This document shows, piece after piece, positions 1-12,200 of a stretch of 64,000 nt of DNA. The notes below the pieces were generated by a model. It was not told the origin of the DNA. It did no database searches and was given only the letters and a program-made list of their open reading frames with translations. This DNA comes from Echinarachnius parma (taxonomy: Eukaryota > Echinodermata > Echinoidea > Clypeasteroida > Echinarachniidae), in NCBI GenBank assembly GCA_037951105.1, contig JBAMJV010001343.1, forward strand, positions 1 to 64,000, given 5' to 3'. Numbering within the stretch: position 1 is the stretch's first letter; each line of letters starts with the position of its first letter. The position numbers and the translations under genes were made by a program.

Positions 1-1430
1 CACTTTGCTCAATTTCTTGAGTAGGCTTGAATCCGGTGCCACTGCATTGTGATCACTGCATGTGTCATTCATAATAGCCGGCCATGCAGAGCCAGGAAAT
101 TCAATAACCACGTTTACGGGACTTTGTGTCTATTCAGATTCCAATGAAAGCCAAACGTGTTACAATTTCGGGCAGGCAAGTATTTTCAAACGGTTCAGTC
201 AATGCAATTCATGATCGAGCATTGTATTGGTCCGATCAAAAGAACACATTCGCTGCAGTGTAAACACATAGAGAGGCGCATAGTGAGGGGCGCACGTCAC
301 AAATTGGTGCATTGTGGGATAGAACAAGCTCGTTCGCGAATTGTGTCATTAGAATTTCAAAGCCAATTATAAGAACCCACAATCATACTTTTTTCACACA
401 AAATTGTGTTTATTGACCTAGAATATCTGTCTTTCAATCATTAGAAGTGGAAGTCCACTTTAAATGGTGCATGAGAATTTTGTACCATTTTCACTAAATA
501 ATTGCCATCATACATTACATGTGCCGATTAGTCGTACCAATATTGGCAAACCATTGATCACGCAAAGAGTTACGAATCGACACATCTCATCCTATATTGA
601 ATTGAATACCAAAAAAACACATAGTATAAATATATGGTCCACCATGCTCCCGTAGTCGAGGGGTTAAGTCTGTATTTATATATGTCGTATTCATTATCAT
701 GGTAGGACCATGCAGGCAGGACGGAGAATGGAATAGCCACGTCCTTCGCAGTCCTTCTGGGCCCATGGATACACACGAGTGGAAGATCAACAGAGGCAAA
801 TTAAAGAGTTTACACTGTCAACACACCTCCCCTAATATGTGAAGCCGTCTGTCGGCGGATGAAAAGAAGCAAAAAAAGGTGTCACCATGATCATGGCGGA
901 ACAGTTGTATCACAGCGGCGGCATAATATCTAATGGGGGACAAGAAAATTAATGAGAAGGTGTTGGGGGCACCGGCCTTTTGGGTAAAATTTTGCCACAC
1001 CTGAACCCCCCCCCCCCCCCCCCCCTCTCCTCTCGCTTGAGCATGCGTGGGGATGGTACGTACGATGCGCGTCGCCATTTTGAACTAGGCTAGTTTGGGC
1101 GCACTGCGTGTAAATTCCGCATGGTGCGCTAGGCTTCCGCAAGATGGCACCGCACGTCTGATTTACGAAACATGTACCTTTAAGTTTTAACCTGGGTTTA
1201 TAACGATGATGATGTGACCTTTAGCTATAGCAATGTTCAGCACGGTCCTTCATCGGTTCCCTTCATATGCATAGCTTACGATTTTACTGTGACAGAGATG
1301 GAGGCGAAATTGATGTGACCGCTAAATGTATTTGATGGACAAATATTGGTGTAAATATACTCGTCGGCGCGAGAAGTTTTGTTTGGTGTATCCGCTGGTC
1401 GGGCACTTGACATCGTCATCAAGGAATATT
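1..1430. other. No gene recognised
   Basis: Only short frames with no family resemblance. There is a run of about 22 C near 1007-1025 and an echo of GCAGG...AATAGCCACG between 81-120 and 706-750 that suggests an old duplicated repeat. The first exons of the caspase-like gene could lie here or outside the window, but I cannot identify them. Confidence 0.5.
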
Positions 1431-1431
1431 A

Positions 1432-1583
1432 TACAGGGTGGCCCAAATAAAACGCACGGCGTACTTCCCTTGACATAGGTGCAAGATGACTGGGAATCTA
1501 GTATAACTGAGATGAGCGATACCATGCAAGATCAAGACATTTTGGTTTTGCTCATGTCAACAAAGTTACTATATCCCTTTAAT
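1432..1583. mobile_element. Partial mariner-type end next to a half family-1 MITE
   Basis: TATACAGGGTGGCCCAAATA opens the segment, the typical outer end of Tc1/mariner-type elements; similarity with the element at 21854 continues briefly. It runs into CATGTCAACAAAGTTACTA and CCCTTTAA, a family-1 right end. Confidence 0.5.
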
Positions 1584-1640
1584 GGGTACATTGGTAACAC
1601 CTGAAACACGTTACGAAGCGCCGATTCTGGGCCAGACAGA

Positions 1641-2049
1641 TTAAAGGGACTAGTAACTTTGTTGGCATTTGCAAAAGTGGAAGAAGGGTTGATGAAATGT
1701 GTATTTTTGCGATCTTAATATTGTCCACTGAGTGATGTGGGAAGATTCCATGGTAAATGAGTTTCATATGACTGAGTAATGGGCGAAAATGCAGAGTGAT
1801 ATTCAATTAATTACTCATAGTCATTGCACTAACTTTGTACACAGTTATAATTCTCCACTAGCTAATTATACATCTGAACACTTCCGTCATACACATCTTT
1901 GTAACAGAAGGAAAATTTGGAAAACCAAACCTGTTCCATGCTTCTTTTGGTAATACAAATAAACAATGAGTTATGAGGTACATGCTGTATGCGAGAATCG
2001 CCAAGCAATTAGTTTTAAGGATTTTGACAATGTTACTAGATCCCTTTAA
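1641..2049 (+). mobile_element. Family-1 TTAA MITE
   Basis: TTAA then AGGGACTAGTAACTTTGTTG at the left; CAATGTTACTAGATCCCT then TTAA at the right. No coding capacity. The TTAA target fits piggyBac- or Kolobok-type transposition; the superfamily is not proven. Confidence 0.85.
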
Positions 2050-3259
2050 GATAAGCGCACCCACATTTAGTCTCGGGCCTTGTGGTTCTAATGCCCATCC
2101 TTTATATCATGATACCAGTGAGTAACGTGGGATGCTTTCGAATGTTTCGAATCAGGGATAACATTCTTCTTGCGACGCGAATAGCATGCATGACTGTGTG
2201 TTTCTTGCGAAATCATAACCCGTGGTAATCCCGAGGGAATGTCAGTTATTCCGTGATTATTTTCGTTCTGAAATATAAACGATTGAAACCGTACTCCACA
2301 TCAATTCAGGCAGGAATGATATTTGACTGTGCGAGTGAGAGTCAATGTCCTATAAATAGTAGTCTCAAATCTTGTTGATAATGTGCGAGTGAATGGACTT
2401 TCTGTAATTGTAGCAATGTCTAAAGGGAAATTTATGTTTTACTTTTAGTTCGGGAGTGGGGGTGGGGATGGAAAGTATTGGGAATGATTCAGAGGCCCGA
2501 ATTCTCATCAGTGGCTCATCAGAGCCCAGCCTAAAAAGACAAAGAATACCGGTAACTAGTTAAACCATTTTGCACCTGCACACCTATTGTCTTGTTGCTA
2601 TTCGCCACCGGAGATATTCTAATTGTTTCCTTTCTTTATCCAGTCAATCCCTTGAGTTCTGCTTATACTTATGCATCAGGACAATGGGCCTTTTGAAATT
2701 CAGTCATAGCATAACCGGTCACCTGCAATACAGGATGATCCAGGACGCAATTTGGCTGATGTCGGACTAAACTATGACTGAACCTTGTAGAATGTAGGCA
2801 TGTAGTAATTATCAAATTGTTTTTTGTTTGTATGATAACGTAGTTTAAAGTATAGCAATGAGCGTCAACGGTATCCAGTCACAGGATTTGTTATCAGTAG
2901 AATGATTTCACATTGGACAGTTATATGGGAACATTATGGTAGAGATCTCCATATCGTACGGATTATGCAATATTGTCGGACACGATTTTATCGGTGAAAA
3001 TGTTATCACCTAAACTTGACAAAGGCTGGGTGTAACCCCCAGCCTTTACAAATACATGAGATTATGCAGGATGTAGCAGAGATATTACGTAATTACCAAT
3101 GATTGTGTTGGATCAATGTCACTTTAATCTCACTGAAGGTATCAGACATTTTAATCATTCGGAAATAATACGTTTTTGATAAAGTTTCTAAAAACATATT
3201 ACCGTTCGATGTACATTATTATGTTGTTCATTGGTCGTTTCTCTTTAGTTACAAAATAA
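2050..3259. other. No gene recognised
   Basis: AT-rich, no convincing exon. An ATG frame at 2469-2552 (starting MESIGND) stays open up to CCG before GTAACT, but its phase does not fit the preferred frame of the exon at 6155. Confidence 0.4.
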
Positions 3260-3985
3260 TACGCATGCATTTTTGTGCATTACTGTAGAAATTCAGGAAA
3301 ACATGTAATGCCATTTGTGACCTTACACCACAAAACGACCGTTATGTCGCTGTGGTAGTTTCTCTTTTATTAGCTAAAATAGTCAAATTTTGTTCAAAAT
3401 ATAAGATTTAGGATTTTGGTATTTCCTGAATAAGCATAATTTAATCTAGCTTCTGTAACATTTTGAGCGACGGAAATCATGTTTAAATATTTTTTGTCAT
3501 CTTTTAAATATGATCTTATTACAGCGCTTTAATGGAAACTGATCTTTTAAATGGCCCGTTTCTCCCTTATTTTAAAACTGTTTCAGCCATATTCCAAATC
3601 TTTGGTGTTCATTTTGAGAGGGTTTGCTTAGTCCAAATATGACGAATGATATACCATTTTAAAGGTAATGACTTCTATTTAAATGTATTATGAAAAGCAG
3701 CACAATCAGTTTCCCCGACTTATTGGTCGTTTTGTGGTGTAAGGTCACATTTCATGTATAATGGAAGATACAATAACAATACAATTGTTTAATTTTAATC
3801 ATCACGAACAAAATTAAACATGCATTAAACATGCATTCTATCATGCAAATTACGCATGCATTTTCGTGCATTACTGTAGAAATTCAGGAAAACATGTAAA
3901 TTGTAATGCCATTTCATGTATTATGGAAGATACAATAACGATACCATTGTTTAATTTAAATCAAATCATCACGAACAAAATAAAA
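3260..3985 (+). repeat. Direct duplication of about 135 bp, one copy split by a MITE
   Basis: The unit ACGCATGCATTTT...AATGCCATTTCATGTAT...ATCACGAACAAAAT occurs twice. The first copy (3260-3316 plus 3749-3830) holds the MITE 3317-3748; the second (about 3850-3985) has the empty site AATGCCATTTCATG. Confidence 0.8.
3317..3748 (+). mobile_element. Family-4 palindromic MITE, 432 bp
   Basis: The ends are GTGACCTTACACCACAAAAC and its reverse complement. ATTT flanks both sides and the empty site alongside has ATTT once, so the target duplication is 4 bp. A second copy of identical length lies at 45447-45878. Confidence 0.9.
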
Positions 3986-4569
3986 AGAATTCATGAAAAA
4001 TATAGGTGCAATGTGTTGGCTCGGATCCACCGGTAATCTGAGACGTGCGAAGGAATGATCGGGTTGCATTATGTTGCCATGCCAACGCAATATGTTACCT
4101 GTATCCAGTGCGGATGATATTCACGAACTGCAGGTGACCCGTGCATAATATCCGTGAACAAAGGGCGTTTGTATAGTGCTTCTATCAATGATCATAACAT
4201 ATCCCCAGTTATGAACAGCAAAAATAAGGCCAGTTTCCTTGAATTTGTTTGTTTTGCTCTAATAGCCCAAGAAATTATGATGAATTGAAGACATTAATTG
4301 TGGATAGGTAAATCATGCCACTTACCACGCTTTATCACGACCCAATCGGCTGATGAGCTCTTAACGTCGTAAATAAGACATCTGTTTGAAATAATTATAT
4401 GATGGTTCGAGCGATTATGGATGATGACAGGAAATTGGAGAAGCAAAAATGTATAAATCATCTTTTGAAAACGAACGGTATTTTATTATTTTTGAATTTT
4501 TTGAATTCCTAGGCTGCCAATATAGGGTTGTCACCGACGTAACTAATCATAATCGATTGAACGCGCGTG

Positions 4570-4830
4570 TAAAAAAATAATATCCAAACCACCAACCGAC
4601 CAGCCAACCAACCACACCCCCTACCCAACCAACTAACCAACCGACCACACAACCAACCAACCTACATACCTACTGTACATACCCACCAAGCAACCGACTG
4701 ACCGATTGACCGACCGACCGACCAACCAACCAATCAACCATCCAACCGACCGACCGACCAATCGATTAATCAACCAACCAACCACGCCCTACCCAACCAA
4801 CTAACCAACCAACCAACCAATTTTCAACCA
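4570..4830 (+). repeat. (CCAA)n/(CCGA)n microsatellite
   Basis: About 260 bp of degenerate ACCAACCAACC and GACCGACCGACC phrases. Confidence 0.9.
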
Positions 4831-5051
4831 ACCGCCTTTTCAGCATGCACTTTGACTATAAGTTCACCCATGGCATTGCATGATGATGATTGCGCTAGGC
4901 TGCAGGCTGATTATAAAGTTGTATACTATTTCTGTCACCACCACCATGCACGTTGTTGCAGTGAGGGCTCTTTGATATCAGGCGTGATGATACAATGATG
5001 AATGGTTGGAATGGTCTTGTATATATCATCTGCAATAAATAAGATTCGGAA

Positions 5052-5457
5052 TAAAAGGGACTTTTTAAACATTGTCCAAATCCTCAAAATCCAATTGGAA
5101 TTCTAGCGATTCCCTCATACCTTGTTGTATTCTTATTAACAAAAAAAAGCATGGGACAGGTTTCGGTTTTTTCAAATTTCCATTTCGTTCAAAAGATATT
5201 TACGATTGAACTTGAAGTGTTCGGATATGAAATTATCTACGGGACCTTTTTCAGCCGTGTACAAAGTAAGTGCAATGAGTAAGTGAATATCACTTTTCCT
5301 TTTCGCTCATTTCTCGGCAAAATAACATCCAATTAACTTGACATTTTCACACATTAGTTATCGTGTACTTTCTGGACATCGGATCACACAAATACACATT
5401 GTTATTTACCACGCATCACTTTTTGCACTTGTCAACAAAGTTACTAGATCCCTTTAA
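5052..5457 (-). mobile_element. Family-1 TTAA MITE, reversed
   Basis: The right end GTCAACAAAGTTACTAGATC, CCCT, TTAA is intact; the left end is decayed (AAGGGACTTTTTAAACATTG). The interior matches the copy at 46252. Confidence 0.8.
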
Positions 5458-6154
5458 AGGTTGAACCCCCATCAATTTGTATATCATTTCCCCCTCTGTC
5501 ATGACTGTGTAAACGCCCGACGAGTAGTTCTCCTACACACACGGGTTCTTTGTTCTTGCGGGTCGATTAGCGGTTCCTCAATCACGTCAGTGATATACCT
5601 AGATCATTACAGAGGGTCAGAAAAGTGACAAATTAGCCCCTCCCTGTCACATAAATCTCCTCAAATGGCGTAGAGCCATCATAGAGAAGATCCACCATAA
5701 CACCCCCCCCCCCCCCACATCCCCACACCCCAACACGGTTGAAGACACAAAACAAATGAACATCAATAAAACGGAACCTTATCATGCTGTTGATGCACTA
5801 GATGCACTCCCCCCCACATCCCCATGCACACCCCAACACGGTTGAATTTTGAAGACAAAACATGAACATCAATTTTTAAAAATATAATAAAAACGGGACC
5901 TTTTCATGACTAGCCTATAATTGCACATGTTGATGCACTTGGAATCCCATGTATATACGGACTAACAACACGTTTTATGAGGGAAACTGTGCTGGACTTA
6001 AATAAGGTTATTGTTATGCGTATAAATGGGAACTTGGTCGGGTGTAAATTGGTGTAAACATATTATTATCACTATTATTATTATTACTATTATTATTATT
6101 TATTAATTAATAACGTTATATCCTTTTCTCCGTTCCATACCTGTACCTCTGTAG

Positions 6155-6276
6155 GTAGCGGAGAGTGCCTTCAGCTCGCGGAGAAGCAGCGATGTCGAAA
6201 TCGATTATGGCCACGAAGTGGACGTCGACGATGCGACATCAACTTTCTCCCTCTCGTCTACATGCCCTTCGACGAG
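6155..6276 (+). CDS. Probable upstream exon of the caspase-like gene
   Basis: A strong pyrimidine tract and AG (6153-6154, or AG at 6157-6158) precede a GC-rich stretch ending in a GTTAGT donor at 6277. Two frames are open throughout. The preferred frame ends in phase 0 and reads into the next exon as VYMPFDE then TREQQLLCR; it has three Cys, like the following exon. The other frame (Ser/Asp-rich) ends in phase 2 and would need an extra exon. The 7.6-kb intron that follows is filled with repeats. The start codon and any signal peptide lie further upstream and were not found. Confidence 0.55.
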
Positions 6277-9200
6277 GTTAGTATTCAAGTTCAATTCATC
6301 TGATTTGATAGGATCTCAGTGATTTTAGTTTTGTCTACCAACGTTAGGAAAATGGCCTATTCCCGCACCCCGACTTGAGGTACGTCGGATTGAGCCTATG
6401 GTACTTCTATGCGCGCACGGCGCCTGGTTAGGTTAGTGGACACGTTAATTACTATGCATGAATAATCCTCGTAAAATATGAATGTCAACCAATTTGAACA
6501 ATTTCAATTTTCAAACTGTTTTTTGTTAGATATGTGTTGGGCATCGTCGTCTCAAAGTTTTCTCTTATTTAAGAAATATTTGATTGGCTGAATAAAGAAA
6601 AGTTATTATTTCATTTGACGATAAGAAAAATGTATCTGTAGGAAGAATGCTGCTACATGTATATATATAAAAAAGGGTACAAATTCCTTCAGTTATTTTA
6701 CCATGACCTTCCTAAAATAACAGTTAGATAGCAAAAGTATTTAAGACGTAAAATGTCGTGTTTGTTCTTCAAAACAACGTTGTATATCTTGACTTTCGCA
6801 AATAGAATATACCCATTACTAGCCAAATCATCATACTAGCAGTGATTTTTCATGAAACAAGAGTTGCAAATCGTAACACATAAAAACACTGTGAATCGGA
6901 ATACATCGAATTTGTTGTGTTTGTTTCTCTTCGCATCTCATATTCATAAACGTTCAACGAGGCAGAATCGTACACGGATTAATGAAGTCAACGAGTGTCT
7001 ATTATTATCAGCGGTTTTTTCACAAACTGGCACATAAAAGAATGGGACGGTTATTCCGATCCCATATACACGTGCGAGGGACCGTAACGTTTTATGTTTT
7101 CGGATTAATACAAAAACCGCAATACAACCGAACAAATTCTAGGCACCGAATAATAATAACATGGATAAAGCGCGAAGGTTTTTTTGAAAAAAGCTAATTC
7201 ACACCTCCCGTAATTTTGTAAGAGAGACAAGTGTTGGTAATCTATTATTATATAGTTCCAGTTACTCTGTTACAGCTAGGCTCCACAACAAGTTAATGAA
7301 GATAATACACTGACTCACATGCTTGATTACCGTATACTGCATGGACTCAATTCAAAGAAGATGTTTATTGTGTAAGATATTGACGACACATTTTATGACC
7401 GGCGTTTTAACAAGATTTAAAGATGTTTTTTTTATTGGAAGAAGATTCAGTCTGTTTTCCTCTTAACACGAATTCGTGGAAGGCCGATCTCGCATCTACG
7501 TGTCGAATCCCTGGAACCAAACTTAAATGTTTGTAAACAACGCTGGCTGCTTTCGCAAAATGACGATGTTCCCTTCACCTTCTTTTTACATCTCATGTTA
7601 GCCATTAACTTTGTAGAATTCGAAGAAAATCAGGACTTGGAGTTGGAGCGTTCTTATTTCTCGTGTACCTTGTTGTTTGACTTATGGTATAATATAATAA
7701 TTGAATTGATTTTGATTTGTCCAGTGTCTTCCTAATTATGGAGTCGAGATATTTATGATTCAAAGAAAAACGTTCTGGAACGCTTTTGATTGGAGTCAAA
7801 AATCAAGCGACAGTATAGGTGACCAAATCTGACATATATTTTCATTATTATTTTCGTCAGCGGTTAGGTAAACAGTGTCCTGTTTCTATATATGAAACTA
7901 CGATTTATCATTAAGAAGAATCTTACGATTATATTGTTAGAAAATTGAAGTATCAAATGATATTTTTGAACAAATCCTATAAACTAATAATGGATCACTT
8001 TTAACTTTTTGCAGATATCGATCCAATAAGGTTTGGCCACTATATAATTGAGTAGTGCTATATAGCCTACTGCATTTCAATTAAATGCTCATGAGCGTGC
8101 TACCAATTTTGACAATAACTGCATTATTTTGAGGTTTGATATCGTACGAATAAAGATTGCAGCGGATCTGGCGCATTCATCTGCGAATCAATATCGCTTA
8201 TCAACTATTATTTAATTTGTATCTTTTTGTGATGTTCGAATAATGGATTCAAAGATAATTATGTTGGCGCTCCAGACACGTAGGACAAGTTTCACACCCG
8301 CCCTTATAACCTTGTGGGAATTTTAAAATAACGTAGCCTATATAGTGGAAATGTATTTTAAAAATATATATATTAATTTCTACAAAAGACAATTTCATAT
8401 ATATCAGAATACTGATGCCTAATCTAAATTATTGTCATCATGAAGAATCATTCTTCCTATGATCAACACTATATTTAGATTATATGTCCGATTAAAATCG
8501 CTTACTATATTATGTTTTGTCTCTTTAAACCATATCAACATAACATGAAACTATAAGGAAAATAATGATATCAATAATTGAAGAGTCGTAAATCATATCA
8601 ATTGTTCATACGTTGACTACGAGAGTACGAGTGAAAGATTGCAAAGAAACTCCGATCTTATACAAATGTAATGATGTTCGTTGATTGGTAAGATAATCAC
8701 CGCAATGCATGGTGGTGTGCGATTATCCCGATTAGCTCGTGGGAAATAAATGATAAAACACGACTTTTCCATCGCCATATGCTCCCGAAAAGATGGAGAT
8801 AAATTATCAATATACTGTAGTCTTCTCACACCCAACCTTTTTACACGAATTATAACAACATTATAATGATATTATAATTTTGTTGTATACTGTACTAATC
8901 TGGTCATAATGACCCGATGTGAACTTGGGCAAAATGTCAGTGTTATCACAAAATAACCCTTAAAAGTGATAGTAACTTTGTTGACATGTGCAAAATGTGA
9001 TGAATAGTTGATAACAAATAATGTGTATGTTTGTGATATGATATATCTACTACGTATGCATTATGAACATTTCATGTTAAATGGATGTAATATGGCCGAG
9101 TCGTCAGTAGTCTTTTGACAAGCCTGTCTCGTCTGAACTAAGTTTAATGCAAGGAACGACTGGACAGCGCGACTACAATGCACACTCTCTTGGCGAGATC

Positions 9201-12200
9201 GCACGTGAATTCATCATTTTGCCAGATAGCCTCCATCAGGCGTTCAGTCGTTCCTGATCTTGCATGCAGCGCAGCCATTGCTTGCTTGAGACACGAAGCC
9301 TTGTTAAAGGCTAAGTCGTCAGCGGAAACAAAGTGATATTCGCTAACTTATTGCACTGACTTTGTACACAGTTATACATTTCCAGTGGATAATTACATCT
9401 CCGAATCCTTAAATCGTAAATATCTTTCTAAATATCGAAAGTGAAATTCGAAAAACCAAAACCCGTCCCATGCTTTCATTGGTAATACGAAAACAAGGTA
9501 TAAGAGAACCACTAGAGTTCAAGTATGTTTTTGGATTTGGACAATGTTACCATATCCCTTTAATACTTTTTAGCATTAATATATCAATGCTCTTATAATC
9601 GTAGTATAATAGTTCATGAAATGTTAGCTGCGGCCATATAAATATTGGCAGGGTTCACCTGGTAAATAGGTATATTTTGAGTAACACCTTGACGCTTTGC
9701 TTGGAATTGTCCAAATTCAAAGCAATGGCGTATGCAACATTTTGTATGAAGAAGTGCGGTATCGAGGCGATGAAAGTGTGATCATGAAATTTTATCGGCA
9801 AAAGTCTCAGTTTACCAGCTAAAAAAGAAATCATTTGAATAGAAGGGACTTGTACAAAAAATGCCGCTAGAGTACTGATTTCACAAGCGTCTCAAAATTC
9901 GGGTACAGATGCGGCCTGGATAAATAGCTCATGATACGGGGTCTGCGGCACGGCAAAATAGAAGAGAAGTCACTTTATGAAAAGGGGGCGCCAGCGGCAC
10001 CTGTTGACATAAGGGGTGCAAATTCGCACCCCTTTTCTGAACGCAAAGTCTACAATGCAGCAGTGGTGGTGGTGGTGGTGGTGGAACCCGAAGAAGGGTG
10101 TATCTTGAACCCCCCGTGCGGTCATATGACAAGAAAGCGGACCCCGCTAGTGATATGTTGCTAATACCTAAAGCCGATCGGATTGTGGCGATTCGCTTTT
10201 CTCTCCTTTTTTTTGTTTATCCCAAAGTGAAAGTCCTCCCCCCCAGGGAGAAAACAAAAATAATATAAAGATTAATTTAAAACTAGGTGGAAATTTGAAT
10301 ACGGTATGAATTTAATACGGAATAGATTTCATACGAAATCAAGTAAAATGGGGGGATAAAGAAAATAAACGGGCGATGTATCTTCTGTGTCATTATTTGT
10401 CAACTTGAAAATGGAAAGAAATGGCACAAAAATAAGTACTTATCTTGTATTTATTCAGGCATGTTCTGCGGAATTTCGGAAAATTAATTATTACAACCAT
10501 GATTAAAATGAAGTACAAACTTAGCCTAGGTGCCGTTAGAATAGTTGGAATAGTTAGATTTCTCATCCAGTATTTCGGGACTGGAATATTGCTTTATTTA
10601 TTAAACGATATCTCTACCGTATTTGGCTGATATGATGAAAAGGGGAGATTTTTAAGTGTTTGAATAATTTCCCAGATTTATTTCTTGATAATACATTTGT
10701 TGAGATACTCAATATATGGGGAATTGGAATTAAAACATCAATCAACTATCAAACTCACATGTCCGTGGTTATGTTATCTATCGATCGATACGTAATGTCT
10801 TCCTCAGCATGTTCTCATATCAACGGTCATACTTTTGATAGCTTTCTGTCATCCAATCGTAGAAGCAATTTCTTGAAGATGGATCCTACATGACACTGAA
10901 TATCTAGGGTATGCTATTATAGCTGTATATCATAAACATATAGGTTGATTTTACGGCCGAGACAAACTGCGAAGCGAAAACAAAAAAAAAACGCATATGA
11001 AACAGATCCGGCGTATTGGCGATAGAGAGCATCTAAATGAATGGGGGGTAAATGCAATTGTGTATTCTCTTGAATCAATTGAGCGTGTACATTGCATGAA
11101 GGGCAGTTTAAATAGCTGAAGAAAAGGCGAAGTAACAAAACAGCGGTGCGCGGAGATCAAAGCTCGGAGCCGCCGAATGGTGGCGGCGATCCCTTTGAAG
11201 TGTGGAGGGGCGATACGTTCGCTCCATTGTGCACGGCACTGTCGCGCTCCGTGCTTTTAAAGGACAATGAAATCCAGACAAATTGTTGTATGCACTATAA
11301 GACACTAAATATAATGAATAGTCTCTGAAAATTTGAGCACAATCGGTCAAGAAATAAGAAAACTATGGCTCTTTGAAAAGAGCCATGTATTTCTTCGAGT
11401 GACTCAAATTGGCAACGCACTCTGGCAAAGTTGTGGACAACTCCCCATACATTTTGTACACAAAATTTCAGTTTTGTTCAATTTTCTCAAAATTTATGTT
11501 TACCCTTCGTTCGAGTTCAACATATGTTTTGTAGAATGCTTTTATACATAACATATCATGAGTTGGGGGAATGGAAAAATGTGACTATGAAGAAAACTGT
11601 AAAAATGGGAACATTTGTGTGCAAAACATATGGGGAGTTGTCCACACACTTATCAGAGTGCGTTGCCAATTTGAGCTCCCCATAGGAATACATGGACATC
11701 TTCAAAGAGCCGTAGTTTTCTTGTTTCTTACCCGATTATGCTCTAACTTTCAGAGATTATTCTTCTTAATCTCTTCAAGACTATGAAAGCAACATTTTGC
11801 TTGGGTTTCATTGCCCTTTAAAGGGTGTTAAGAGCCGAGCCATTTAGCCTTCTTTTATGCCATGTCTATCATTCGCACAAAGAAAATGGGGACTGTTTCA
11901 AGTCGAGATCCTTTTATGTCGGATTGAAAGGGCGACTCGTTTGGAAGAAAAGAATAGCGATAGCGCCTTTGTCGACGCCATTGTGCGTCTAGTCAAAACG
12001 CATTCTTCTGTTTTACTGCGTGCCAGATTTTCTTCTTCTTCTTTTAGCTTTTACTCGAAAAAGCTCATCAGTCGCTACCGGCAATTGGCACAAATAAATC
12101 CACGAAAAGGAAAACAATTTCACCCAAAACTATTAAACAGTTTCTCGATCTTTATATCTGATTCTATAAGAATCAGACTTCTATAAGAGTAAGAGAGGAA

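Noticed and set aside
2469-2552. ATG frame MESIGND... ending at a GTAACT donor, as first exon of the caspase-like gene
   Set aside because: Phase fits only the less likely frame of the exon at 6155, and there is no signal peptide or acceptor support.
3020-3050. AAGGCTGGG...CCCAGCCTT hairpin as a terminator
   Set aside because: Rho-independent terminators do not apply in an animal nuclear genome; a short chance stem.
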